Assembly: GCA_965262745.1 (NCBI GenBank)
Contig: OZ253558.1
Span: 2,170,001-2,234,000 of the forward strand
DNA: 64,000 nt
DNA from: JAJECS01 sp965262745
Lineage (GTDB): Bacteria > Chloroflexota > UBA11872
Reading direction: 5' to 3'
Both the position numbers and the translations under genes were made by a program. The notes beneath the pieces are model-generated. The model was not told the DNA's origin. It saw only the letters and a list, made by a program, of their open reading frames with translations, and did not search any database. Each line of letters begins with the position of its first letter. Position 1 is the first letter of the stretch. Positions 15,726 to 24,117 of this stretch are shown piece after piece.

Positions 15726-16061
15726 ATGGACGCACCCCTGGCGGAAGACACGATTCGCAATTCCCTGCGCGAGGTGATCGACCCGGAGATCGGCATCAAT
15801 ATCGTGGACCTGGGCCTGATCTACGAGATTGAGCTGGCCCCCGCCGCCGAGACCGAATCCGACACCGATGCCCGCGACGTTTCGGTCACCATGACCCTGA
15901 CCACGCCCGGGTGTCCGGCCGGGCCGCACATCCTGCAGCAGGTTAAGCAGGTGGTGGAGCGCGTGCCGGGCGTGCGCAGCATGGAGCTTGATCTCACATT
16001 TACCCCCTTTTGGAAGGAGGAGATGATGAGCGAGGACGTTCGCTGGATTCTGGGCCGCTAG
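15726..16061 (+). CDS. MIP18/DUF59 family metal-sulfur cluster assembly factor
   Basis: A 111-residue DUF59 (MIP18, SufT/PaaD-like) protein. The diagnostic pieces are LREVIDPEIGINIVDLGLIYEI and the Cys-containing MTLTTPGCPAGPHI, then VPGVRSMELDLTFTPFW. DUF59 proteins help maturation of Fe-S proteins. ATG at 15726 has ctggag about 7 bases upstream. It lies 70 bases after the metallophosphatase gene, on the same strand; Fe-S proteins nearby (the nuclease at 16202 and NuoEF at 16952-18780) would be natural clients, though no direct link is shown. Confidence 0.9.
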   Translation: MDAPLAEDTIRNSLREVIDPEIGINIVDLGLIYEIELAPAAETESDTDARDVSVTMTLTTPGCPAGPHILQQVKQVVERVPGVRSMELDLTFTPFWKEEMMSEDVRWILGR

Positions 16062-16096
16062 CAGAGCCGCGGCTGGCATGGGCGGAGGTTTGGTAA

Positions 16097-16116
16097 GGGC
16101 GGATCGCGATCCGCCC
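16097..16116. repeat. Palindromic intergenic repeat, variant copy
   Basis: GGGCGGATCGCGATCCGCCC, a perfect 20-bp palindrome that differs from the common element by compensating changes (TT/AA to AT/AT) in both arms. Compensation implies that base pairing, rather than the exact sequence, is kept. Confidence 0.9.
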
Positions 16117-16201
16117 CAACGCACCCCGCCGCAGGGCTGAGGTGGCGGAGTGACGCGGCGAGTCTCGACGCAGCCATGCGACTGAGCGGCGGCAAGCCGG
16201 C

Positions 16202-16948
16202 ATGAGCGCGCGGCGCGTGACCCGGCTCAGCTTCACCAAGCTCTCGCTGTTCGAGTTTTGCCCCACGGCCTATCGCTACCGCTACGTCGAGCGGGTGCCG
16301 ATCCCGTTTGCGCCCCGGCTCGTGGTCGGCGCGATCGTGCACGCGGTGCTGAACCGGCTCTTCGAGCGTATACAAGCCCGCGAGCGTGTGGACAAGGCGG
16401 TGCTGGACCGCCTGCACGCGGACTATTGGGCGCAGGCGCCACGACTGGACCCGGAACGGTTTCCGGACATGTGGCACGACGGCCAGGCGTTGCTCGACGG
16501 CTATTGGTCGGCCAACCACCAGCACCTCGGCCAACCGGTCCTGCTGGAGTCGCGGTTCCGCTTCCGCCCGGACCCGGAGGCCGGCTACTCGATCGAGGGC
16601 GTCATCGACCGAATGGACGAGACCCCGTCAGGCGCGGCGATCATCGACTACAAGAGCGGCCGCCGTCCCGAGCGGCTTCCAGATCGCCTTCGCGCGCAGC
16701 TCCATACCTACGCGCTGGGCGTGGCGCGGGTGCACCAACAGCCGGTTGAGCGCCTGGACGCCTACTTCCTGGCCGACAACGCCGCCATCTCGATAGCGCC
16801 CGACCCGACGTACAGCGACGCGCTGCTGGGGAGGTATGCGGCGACGGCCGAGCGGGTCGAGGCCGGCAGCTTCACGGCCACGCCCGGGCCGCACTGCGCC
16901 GGCTGTGACTATCGGGACCGCTGTCCCTTTCGGGCGACCGACGCGTAG
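16202..16948 (+). CDS. PD-(D/E)XK nuclease, RecB/Cas4-like with Fe-S cysteines
   Basis: A 248-residue RecB-family exonuclease domain protein. Motifs: SFTKLSLFEFCP (Cys20), GAIVHAVLNRL (His of the GxxxH motif), EGVIDRMDE and IIDYKSGR (Asp and DxK catalytic block), QLHTYALG (QxxxY motif) and a C-terminal HCAGCDYRDRCPF. Cys20, Cys232, Cys235 and Cys241 have the spacing of the 4Fe-4S cluster in Cas4 and AddB nucleases. No CRISPR array or other cas gene is in the window, so a general DNA repair or recombination role is more likely. No partner helicase is adjacent. Confidence 0.88.
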   Translation: MSARRVTRLSFTKLSLFEFCPTAYRYRYVERVPIPFAPRLVVGAIVHAVLNRLFERIQARERVDKAVLDRLHADYWAQAPRLDPERFPDMWHDGQALLDGYWSANHQHLGQPVLLESRFRFRPDPEAGYSIEGVIDRMDETPSGAAIIDYKSGRRPERLPDRLRAQLHTYALGVARVHQQPVERLDAYFLADNAAISIAPDPTYSDALLGRYAATAERVEAGSFTATPGPHCAGCDYRDRCPFRATDA

Positions 16949-16951
16949 CGC

Positions 16952-18250
16952 TTAGCCCGCGCGGCCGTTGCCGTTCGCGATGGGGCAGGTGCCTGCGGCG
17001 CAGTGGTGGTCGCGGATGTGGGCCTCGAATTCGTCGCGGAACCGACTGGCCGCGCCGCGAACCGGCTGGTGCGCGAACTGTCCCAGACCGCAGAACGACG
17101 CCATCATGCTGGCGCCAAGTTCCTCCAGCAGTTCGAGATCATCCAGCGTGCCCTGGCCGTGCATGATGCGCTCGCAGATCTGGACGAGATTGGGCGCGCC
17201 CTCGCGGCACGGGATGCAGAATCCGCAGCTCTCGTCCTCGAAGAACAGCGCATCGCGGTAGGCCGCGTCGACCATGCAGGCGGTTTCGTCGAACACGACG
17301 ACGCCGCCGGTGCCCATGATCGTGCCCAGGGCAGCCATGGACTTGGGCTCGAGCGGCGCGTCGATCTCAGCCGGCGTCAGCGGCGCCGACGAGGCTCCGC
17401 CGGGCTTGAAGCCCTTGAGGGTCCGTCCTTCGGGCACGCCGCCGCCATGGTCCATGATCACTTCGCGGGCCGTGACGCCCAGGGGCAGCTCCACGCAAAT
17501 GGGATTCACCACGTTGCCCGAGAGGCAGTACATCTTGGTGCCGGCCGCGTCGCCGATGCCGAGGCCCTGAAACCACTCGGCGCCGTTCATCACGATGGCC
17601 GGCGCGGCGGCCAGCGTTTCGACGTTGTTGATGGCGGTCGGCAAGCCCCACACGCCGACGTTGGTCGGGAACGGCGGCTTGAATCGCGGATTGCCCCGCT
17701 TCCCTTCGAGGGAGTTGAAGAGCGCCGTTTCCTCGCCCACGATATAGGCGCCGGCGCCGCGGCGAAACTCGACCTCAAAGTTGAAGTCGTCCCGACCGCA
17801 AATGCCCTGCCCGAGATACCCGGCCTCGTACGCCTCGCGCAGCGCGTCCTGCACCCGCGTGTGGGAGAGACCGTATTCGCCGCGGATGTAGAAGTAGCCC
17901 CGCTCGGCGTTCGCGGCGTAGGCGGCGATGATCATGCCCTCGATGGTCATGTGGGGGTCCAACTCGAGGGATAGGCGGTTGACGTAGGTCCCGGGCTCGC
18001 TCTCGTCGGCGTTCACCACCACGTAGCGAGGCGTCTTGGGGTCCTTGCGAACGAACTCCCACTTGAGGCCGGTTGGGAAGAAGGCGCCGCCGCGGCCGCT
18101 GAGGTTCGATGCCTTGATGAGATCGCTCACGTCCTCCGGGGACATCTCTCGCAGCACGCGCTCAAGCGCCTCATAGCCCCCGGATTCGCGGTAGCTGGCC
18201 AGCGTCCAGGACTCCGGGCGGCCGAAGTTGCGCGTGACGACGAGCTCCAT
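16952..18250 (-). CDS. nuoF: NADH:quinone oxidoreductase subunit F-like (NADH-binding) protein
   Basis: A 432-residue NuoF/51-kDa type flavoprotein. It has SNLSGRGGAFFPTGLKW (FMN/NADH site), VVNADESEPGTY, NNVETLAAAPAIV, and the N3 4Fe-4S ligands in ESCGFCIPCREG with the fourth Cys in SFCGLGQFA. It accepts hydride from NADH and passes electrons via its Fe-S cluster. The ATG overlaps the stop of the NuoE gene by one base. No NuoG or membrane subunits are adjacent, so this pair may belong to a NAD-linked formate dehydrogenase, hydrogenase or diaphorase, or may be a scattered part of complex I. Confidence 0.93.
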   Translation of the reverse strand: MELVVTRNFGRPESWTLASYRESGGYEALERVLREMSPEDVSDLIKASNLSGRGGAFFPTGLKWEFVRKDPKTPRYVVVNADESEPGTYVNRLSLELDPHMTIEGMIIAAYAANAERGYFYIRGEYGLSHTRVQDALREAYEAGYLGQGICGRDDFNFEVEFRRGAGAYIVGEETALFNSLEGKRGNPRFKPPFPTNVGVWGLPTAINNVETLAAAPAIVMNGAEWFQGLGIGDAAGTKMYCLSGNVVNPICVELPLGVTAREVIMDHGGGVPEGRTLKGFKPGGASSAPLTPAEIDAPLEPKSMAALGTIMGTGGVVVFDETACMVDAAYRDALFFEDESCGFCIPCREGAPNLVQICERIMHGQGTLDDLELLEELGASMMASFCGLGQFAHQPVRGAASRFRDEFEAHIRDHHCAAGTCPIANGNGRAG

Positions 18251-18780
18251 CAGCTTGCGCCGTTCCGTATGCCGTCGAGCAGTCCCGGCACGTCGTCGGG
18301 CATCACCGGTCCGTGCTGGTCCAGATTGACGAGCATCGCCGGTTGTTTGTCACAAAGGCCCAGGCACGACACCACCTCGACGACGAACTGGCCACAGGGG
18401 CTGGTGTGTCCGCGCCGCACGCCCAACGCATCTTCCAACGCGCCGATCAGCTTGGGGGCGCCGGCCAGGTGACAGCTCAAGTCGCGGCATACGCGCAGCA
18501 CGTAGGGCGGCTGCGGCTCCAGGGAAAACATGGTGTAGAAGGTCACCACGCCGAAGACCTGACTCTCGGGCAACCGCAGCTCTTGGGCGATCATGGTGAT
18601 GGCCTCGGGCGGCACGTAGGAGAACAGGTCCTGGGCGGCGTAAAGCGCCTCGATGGTCGAGCCGGGCAGCTCCTTCAAGGGCTGCAACCGTTCCCGCAGC
18701 GTTTCGAGCTTGGGTCGTTCGGCCTCCGGCAGCGGCGCACGACCGGGCGGCGTCTCGAACTCAGTGTGGTGAATGGCCAT
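18250..18780 (-). CDS. nuoE: NADH:quinone oxidoreductase subunit E-like protein
   Basis: A 176-residue NuoE/24-kDa type thioredoxin-like 2Fe-2S protein. Ligands appear as CRDLSC (Cys-x4-Cys) and SCLGLC (Cys-x3-Cys). The N-terminal helical part includes ALYAAQDLFSYVPPEAI and VFGVVTFYTMFSL, both typical. ATG at 18780 fits the family length (about 160-180). It is the first gene of the two-gene NuoE-NuoF unit and is divergent from the small gene at 18910, with 129 bases between that probably hold both promoters. Confidence 0.93.
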   Translation of the reverse strand: MAIHHTEFETPPGRAPLPEAERPKLETLRERLQPLKELPGSTIEALYAAQDLFSYVPPEAITMIAQELRLPESQVFGVVTFYTMFSLEPQPPYVLRVCRDLSCHLAGAPKLIGALEDALGVRRGHTSPCGQFVVEVVSCLGLCDKQPAMLVNLDQHGPVMPDDVPGLLDGIRNGAS

Positions 18781-18909
18781 GCAACGAGGGCGCGCGGCGG
18801 GGCGTCCGTATACCTGACGAGGGCGGGAGAGTTTAGCACCCGCCCTCGTTGAGCCCGGCGGCGGACGCGCCGGCCGCCGTGGTGCTAGCGTGACGCCCGA
18901 GGAGGCTCG

Positions 18910-19131
18910 ATGGCATTGACGGAACAGCAAGCCCGAGAGCTGCGCAGCCTGGCCGCGAGCTGGAATCGCGCCTCAGTGGCGGTCGGCGAGTTGCTGCGCG
19001 GCGGCGCCGCCACCGCGGACGGCATCGACATGCAGGTTCTGCGCGACGCCACCGACCGGCGCACCCAGGCGGAGCAGGTGCTGGTCAACTTCTGGATCAG
19101 CGCCGCGCGGGACGAACGCGGCCGCCGCTAG
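18910..19131 (+). CDS. Small conserved-looking hypothetical protein
   Basis: A 73-residue, mostly alpha-helical soluble protein (LTEQQARELRSLAASWNRASVAVGELL in segments). I recognise no family. A good GAGGAG ribosome site stands about 6 bases before the ATG, and codon choice resembles true genes, so I treat it as real. It is divergent from nuoE and followed by a 100-base gap before the convergent membrane protein gene. Confidence 0.6.
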   Translation: MALTEQQARELRSLAASWNRASVAVGELLRGGAATADGIDMQVLRDATDRRTQAEQVLVNFWISAARDERGRR

Positions 19132-19232
19132 CCCGGAAGCGGGCCATGGGCCCTGTTTCCAAGACCGTGCATGCGACGTTGCGCCAGGCACGCCCGCAGG
19201 CACCGAGCGTCCTTGGTCGCTGGAACCTCGCG

Positions 19233-21770
19233 TCACGGCGTCACCACAACCTGGATTTCAATGGGCTCGATTTCGAACCAGGCCACGAGCTCTGCCAGCA
19301 TTAGTACCCGCACCACATAGCGGCCGGGTTCGGTCGGCGCAGGCACAGCCCCCGCATAGGCGTACCCGGCGCCCGGGGCGATCGATGCGTATAGATGCCC
19401 TTCCAGCAAGATTCGGCCCTCCCATTCCCGCCGTTCCACCTCCGACCCATCCGGCCCGATCTGGAACCAGCGCCACCCAAGCCGGATGACGGCCGGCCCG
19501 TCCCAGGCCACCACGCCGGTGTTCAGCGCGTCCACATGGAGTGGCAACAGATCGCCGGGCGGCACCTCGAATTCGGACGGCGTTCGCAGGGTCAGCGCCG
19601 CGTACAGGCCCTGGCCATCGCTTTGAAACGGGGTCCTCGGCACGGCACCCACGCGCACCGGCTGGTCGAATATTTCCACGCCGTCCACGCGGCCCCGGAG
19701 TCGGTAGGCGCCAGCATCGCCGGGCGTGAGGAGGTGCATCGGCTGCCGGTGCACCTGGCCGCGCATCAGGAACGGCGGTGGCAAAACGTCGGGCGAGTAG
19801 CGCATGACAACCTCGCCGCTGGGTCCAATCCACGCCAGGTCCAACACCCGAACCCGGGAGTCTCCGGGCGGCGTCCACGGCCGATCCGTGGTGTTCTCGA
19901 AAACCAGCGAGCTAACCAGGCCAGCGGATGGGGGGACATTCCTGACCAGGAAATCGGCGCGCAGGTCCGTCCATTCACGGGACGGCGGAATGCTGGGCCG
20001 GCGCAGTTTGATTCGCGTGTAGCCCTCCTGCGTCGTCGCATCCTCGACATGCGGACTGGCACGGACAGCGGTCCACAGGCGGCGATCCTCCGGACCGAGC
20101 GACCCCTCGTTGAGCAGGACCGTGCGCACGCCGAACGCGCTCAGACCACCAGCCAGGCTGTCAGCCTCGGTGACCGATCGGCCTTGCGTGAGATCGCGAA
20201 AAAACCAGCTCTGTTGCCAGATGTGCCCCGAGTACCCGTTGACCAGCCGCCCCGATCGCGCCAGTGCCGCCCACCAGGTCCACTCAATCTCCTGTTCGCC
20301 CGCCACTGGCACGAACAGCACCGGCCCGTCCCGCGCCTCGCGCAGAGCCGCGAGCATTCCGGGCCGATCCGGCGTCGGGTGTACAGGAATGGCGTTGGGC
20401 CAGGCCTCCAGCACCACAATCCCCGCAATTGCCAAGCCGCTTAGCAGCGCCATGCGCGGCCGCAGGCGCAGGCGGCACAGCGCCGCTGCCACGCCCACGG
20501 CCGCCAGCAGGGCGATGGCCGTGTGGACCAAGAGCGAAAAGCGGGCGGCGACGCGAACGGCGCGAAGTGGCGGGAACGCGTCAAATAGCCCTTGGTAGGG
20601 CAGCTCGATCCCCGTGGTCTGGCCGTTCCAGCGCCAATTCGGCCCCAGCGAAAGGAGTACACCGCCGGCCACCAGCGCGAGCATGGCCGCGGTTAGGCGG
20701 CGCCGACCCCACCATCCGCCGCGCCATGCAAACCCGAATCCGACGCCCATCAGCGCAAGGACTGGCGGGATGAACCCGGGGAAGATGCGGCGCTCTCCTG
20801 TCGGAGTGGCGGGAAACGACTCCTTGAGCGCGTCGTACCAGCGCAGGCGGGCCGACGGCGACAGATAGTCGGTGAGTTGCGCCGACCAGTGGCGCACCTC
20901 GGTAATGTCCCGCTCGGCTCTCCACGCCTCCGCGAAGTTCACATATCCCAACACAAACGGTGTGAAGAGGGCGGCACCCGCGACCCCCACGGCCAGGAGG
21001 CGCAGCGCCAGTTGCCAATCGCGACGGGTTCCAATGCGCCAGATCGTCGACGGTCCGGCCAGCGCGGCCGCGGCCAAGGCGGCGTGCAGCCCCAAATGCA
21101 CGTTTGTCAGAAACTGCATCCAGATCATCAGCAGCGCCAGGGCGGCATCCGTCCACCGATTCCGACGCGCAAAGCGGACCGCAAAGAGCACCGCCAGCGG
21201 AATCCACCAAGCCGCCGCGAATTGCGGGTGGTTCACGTAGGCGAGCTGCGCCGGGGCGAAGCCATAGACGATGCCCGCCACCAGCGCGCCCGCGCGTGAC
21301 CCGGTGACCGCGTAAGCCGCCGCGTACATGGCCAGCGCATTGAGGAAAAATGACCCCATATAGGCCGTGTTGAACGCCAGCGTCGGGTTGTCGGTCAGCC
21401 ACGCAGTGAGCGCCGTGACCGGCAACAATCCCAGCAACAGGTCGGAGCCAAAGAGCGCGTTGCCGGCTCCGTAGTAGAAATGGCCGGCGAAGAATTGGTC
21501 GGGCTGCCCGAACAACGCGTGCCGCTGCCATTCGAGAATTCCCATGATCCAGAGCTGATCGCCGTCGGCATTGAACGCCACGTGCGACCCGGCCACGAGC
21601 GCCAGCGGAAAGGTGAACAGCACGGCCGCCCCCGCGTACACCGCGACGACCAGCGCCAGCCACGGACGTTCGCCGCTGGAGGCCCAGCCACGCGCGCGCC
21701 CGCCATGCCTCAGCCAAGCCGTGCCCAAAGCCATCGCGCGGTGCCGGCGCGATGGCGCTACCAGCATCAA
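19233..21770 (-). CDS. Large multi-spanning membrane protein (GT-C glycosyltransferase/YfhO-like)
   Basis: An 845-residue integral membrane protein. After an N-terminal basic segment there are about ten hydrophobic helices up to residue about 440 (for example WLALVVAVYAGAAVLFTFPL). The first outside loop carries acidic residues (AFNADGDQLW, with an Asp pair), a layout like GT-C lipid-linked sugar transferases. The C-terminal 400 residues are soluble and beta-rich, with two repeated sandwich-like segments (about 610-720 and 730-845; RVRVLDLAWIGPSG, RYVVRVLMLAEL). ATG ATG at 21770 overlaps the end of the small frame upstream. Likely role in cell-surface glycan synthesis; the exact reaction is unknown. 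Confidence 0.7.
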   Translation of the reverse strand: MMLVAPSRRHRAMALGTAWLRHGGRARGWASSGERPWLALVVAVYAGAAVLFTFPLALVAGSHVAFNADGDQLWIMGILEWQRHALFGQPDQFFAGHFYYGAGNALFGSDLLLGLLPVTALTAWLTDNPTLAFNTAYMGSFFLNALAMYAAAYAVTGSRAGALVAGIVYGFAPAQLAYVNHPQFAAAWWIPLAVLFAVRFARRNRWTDAALALLMIWMQFLTNVHLGLHAALAAAALAGPSTIWRIGTRRDWQLALRLLAVGVAGAALFTPFVLGYVNFAEAWRAERDITEVRHWSAQLTDYLSPSARLRWYDALKESFPATPTGERRIFPGFIPPVLALMGVGFGFAWRGGWWGRRRLTAAMLALVAGGVLLSLGPNWRWNGQTTGIELPYQGLFDAFPPLRAVRVAARFSLLVHTAIALLAAVGVAAALCRLRLRPRMALLSGLAIAGIVVLEAWPNAIPVHPTPDRPGMLAALREARDGPVLFVPVAGEQEIEWTWWAALARSGRLVNGYSGHIWQQSWFFRDLTQGRSVTEADSLAGGLSAFGVRTVLLNEGSLGPEDRRLWTAVRASPHVEDATTQEGYTRIKLRRPSIPPSREWTDLRADFLVRNVPPSAGLVSSLVFENTTDRPWTPPGDSRVRVLDLAWIGPSGEVVMRYSPDVLPPPFLMRGQVHRQPMHLLTPGDAGAYRLRGRVDGVEIFDQPVRVGAVPRTPFQSDGQGLYAALTLRTPSEFEVPPGDLLPLHVDALNTGVVAWDGPAVIRLGWRWFQIGPDGSEVERREWEGRILLEGHLYASIAPGAGYAYAGAVPAPTEPGRYVVRVLMLAELVAWFEIEPIEIQVVVTP

Positions 21771-22033
21771 CCGTGGTAGCGCCCGACGATGGCGTCTATC
21801 GCCGCCAAGCGCTCAGCCCCTGCACGCGCCGCCGTACTGGGGGAGTGCGGGATCACCGAAAACGCGATCCGGCCGGCATGCCCAACCCGTTGCCGCGCCC
21901 GCACGGCGGCTAGCCGGCCGCCGTAACCATGCGGAATCTCTGTGCTTTCCCACCGACCGTCCACAAGGGCTCGCGTGCCACACTGGCAGCAGATCGCCGA
22001 CCTCCCTGCGTGTGTTGCCGTCAGACGCCGCAT
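21767..22033 (-). CDS. Possible small Cys-containing protein upstream of the membrane gene
   Basis: An 88-residue frame with CCQCGTRALVDGRW and a regular C-terminal helix (RAGAERLAAIDAIVGRYHG); its TGA overlaps the ATG of the 845-residue membrane protein gene, a usual sign of translational coupling. The ribosome site is weak and I do not know a family, so it may also be a chance frame. The rest of the 21771-22307 gap shows no other signal that I can support. Confidence 0.35.
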   Translation of the reverse strand: MRRLTATHAGRSAICCQCGTRALVDGRWESTEIPHGYGGRLAAVRARQRVGHAGRIAFSVIPHSPSTAARAGAERLAAIDAIVGRYHG

Positions 22034-22307
22034 CGTCCGCGATTCTGAACGGGCACCCGCAGCGGACACGCATCCTAGGCCGGTAGGTTACCCCAGTGAA
22101 TGCGTCTCTATTTCCGCCGGCCAGCCATCGCATGGGGCCCGAGGCACGCCAGATTGTCGAAGCGCATGCTGAACTCCCCGGCGCTAGCCGGGCGTTGGCA
22201 GCGATGACGGCCGGGGGGCTTGGGCGCAGCATCGCGCGGGGCGACCACGCTGCGGGATGTTCGAATGAGCGGGGCCGTTTGGCGATGTACGGCGGCGGTT
22301 TGCCTGG

Positions 22308-23690
22308 GTGAGAAACCCCGCAGGAACCGGCGAAGGGGTCGGCCGCGTCACCCGCATTGGGCGGGCGGAGCTGGCGGCCGGCCGTGCCGCCGCCGCGTAC
22401 GTCAACGGCCTGATCCGGGGCCCCGCCGGCCCGACGCACTCCCGCGCGCGGCACGAACAGCGCCAGCGGGGCCGGGAGCGCATGGCGCGAATGCGGAGCT
22501 TTCTGGACATGCTGGGCAATCCCCAGGCCGGCCTGCCCGTGGTGTTGGTGGCAGGTACGTCGGGCAAGGGCTCGGTCGCGGTCAAGATCGCGGAGGGACT
22601 CCGGGCCGCAGGCTATGCGACCGGTCTGCACGTCACGCCCTACCTGCAAACGCCGCTGGAGAAGTTCTGGCTCGACGGGCGGCTGGCTCGGCCCGGCGAA
22701 TTGGCCGACCTGGCGGCGTGGATACGCCCGGCCGTCGCGCGGGCCGATCCGCGGCAACCGCCGACCTACGGCATGGTCTGGGTGGCGCTGACGTTCGAGT
22801 ATTTCCGCCGCGCCGGTGTCGACGCGCTCGTCCTTGAGGTTGGCGCGGGCGGACGGTTCGATCTCACCAACGTCGCCGAACCGCTGCTCGGCGTGATCAC
22901 GACGGTCGGGCTGGACCATGAGAAGAGCCTGGGACCGTCGCTGGCCGACATCGCCTGGCACAAAGCCGGCATCGCGCGGCCGCGCGTGCCCACGATCATC
23001 GGCGATATGCCGGCGCCGGCGCGGGCGGTGGTCCTCGACGAACTGGACCGCGCCGGGGCGCCCGTGATCGAAACCAAGACGACGGCCCGCGGCGACTTCC
23101 GCGCGACGAATGACCGGCTGGCCGGAGTCGCACTTGAGGCGCTCACGGCGGGCGGCTTCACGCGCATCGACGACGCGGCGCGCGAGGCCGCGCGGGCGGC
23201 CGCCCTGCCCGGGCGCTATGAACGCATGCCGTGCAACGGGGGGCCCACGGTGATCCTCGACGGCGCTCACAATCCCGATAAGGCCCGCGCCCTGGCGGCG
23301 CTGTGGCGGCGCGAATCGGCGGCCGGAGCCGGCGTGCTCGTGGCCGGAACAATTGGCTATCGAACACCGGCCGATGTCCTGGCGCCGCTGTGGCCGACGG
23401 TCGAGACGTGGATCGCCACCGAGCCGCAGGTGCTGGGGAAACCGGCCACGCCCGCCGCGGTCAGCGCCCGCGCCGGCAGCGACGCCGGGGCACCGCCCGC
23501 GGCCGTCGAGCCCGACCCAACGCGGGCGCTGGACCGCGCCCTGGACATTTGCCCCCCAGGCGGGAGCGTGCTCGTCGCGGGGTCGTTGTACCTGGCGGGC
23601 AACCTCCGGTCGCGGTGGTATCCCACGGAAGACATCGAACGGCAGCGCACTATGTGGCCGCTGCGCCATACTGCGCACGGCGATGAATGA
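22308..23690 (+). CDS. folC: Folylpolyglutamate/dihydrofolate synthase family protein
   Basis: A 460-residue Mur-ligase-type ATP-dependent enzyme that adds glutamate to folates (and may make dihydrofolate). Signs: the N-terminal AAYVNGLI and MRSFLDMLGNPQ pieces, P-loop VAGTSGKGSVAVKI, the ALTFEYFRRAGVDALVLEVGAGGRFD segment, TTVGLDHEKSLG, a HKAGIARP block, and the C-terminal VILDGAHNPDKARAL. GTG at 22308 is chosen since the N-terminal FolC helix starts a few residues in. The Ala-rich stretch around residues 385-410 is an insertion. It overlaps the DUF2203 gene by 8 bases. Confidence 0.9.
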   Translation: MRNPAGTGEGVGRVTRIGRAELAAGRAAAAYVNGLIRGPAGPTHSRARHEQRQRGRERMARMRSFLDMLGNPQAGLPVVLVAGTSGKGSVAVKIAEGLRAAGYATGLHVTPYLQTPLEKFWLDGRLARPGELADLAAWIRPAVARADPRQPPTYGMVWVALTFEYFRRAGVDALVLEVGAGGRFDLTNVAEPLLGVITTVGLDHEKSLGPSLADIAWHKAGIARPRVPTIIGDMPAPARAVVLDELDRAGAPVIETKTTARGDFRATNDRLAGVALEALTAGGFTRIDDAAREAARAAALPGRYERMPCNGGPTVILDGAHNPDKARALAALWRRESAAGAGVLVAGTIGYRTPADVLAPLWPTVETWIATEPQVLGKPATPAAVSARAGSDAGAPPAAVEPDPTRALDRALDICPPGGSVLVAGSLYLAGNLRSRWYPTEDIERQRTMWPLRHTAHGDE

Positions 23691-24117
23691 CGAGCCAGAA
23701 CTGCCGCAGAGCGACGAACCGGAAGAGCCGGAGCTTCGCCGCTACACCTTGAGCGAGGCCAACGCGCTGCTGCCCGAGGCGCGGCCGGTGCTGGCCAAGC
23801 TGCGCCGCATCTGGCTGGAGGCCGACCCGGACCGCCAGGCGTTCGAGCGCGTGCAGGAGTCCGACGCCGGACCTGTCGACGTGAGCCTGGCCCATCAACG
23901 CCTTATCGCCGGGCTGTGGGACGTCCAGCCGCTGGTGGCCTGGCTGCGCGCCCGCGACATCCTGCTGCGCGACCCCGCCACCGGGCTGATCGACTTCCTG
24001 TCAGAGCTCGACGGCGAGGACTGCTATCTCTGCTGGCGCCTGGGCGAGGAAGACATCGGCTACTGGCACGGCACCGACGAGGGCTTCGGCAACCGCAAGC
24101 CGTTGCCCGGGGTTTAG
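23683..24117 (+). CDS. DUF2203 family protein
   Basis: A 144-residue acidic protein with the DUF2203 pattern: RRYTLSEANALLPEARPVL near the start, a helical middle, and the C-terminal LIDFLSELDGEDCYLCWRLGE, IGYWHGTDEGFGNRKPL. Function of the family is unknown; the conserved Cys, His and acidic residues in the C-terminal part could bind metal. ATG at 23683 overlaps the end of folC, so expression is coupled. The gene ends 4 bases inside the convergent Fic gene's stop region. Confidence 0.85.
   Translation: MNDEPELPQSDEPEEPELRRYTLSEANALLPEARPVLAKLRRIWLEADPDRQAFERVQESDAGPVDVSLAHQRLIAGLWDVQPLVAWLRARDILLRDPATGLIDFLSELDGEDCYLCWRLGEEDIGYWHGTDEGFGNRKPLPGV

Noticed and set aside
14895..16124. 409-residue minus-strand frame opposite the metallophosphatase and DUF59 genes
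   Set aside because: Shadow frame; both plus-strand genes carry full family motifs.
22096..22311. 71-residue plus-strand frame whose stop overlaps the folC start (GTGA)
   Set aside because: The overlap is suggestive but there is no good ribosome site, no motif and a composition like non-coding DNA.
21813..23678. 621-residue minus-strand frame opposite folC
   Set aside because: Arg/Gly/Pro-rich composition and exact opposition to folC; the FolC motifs are on the plus strand.
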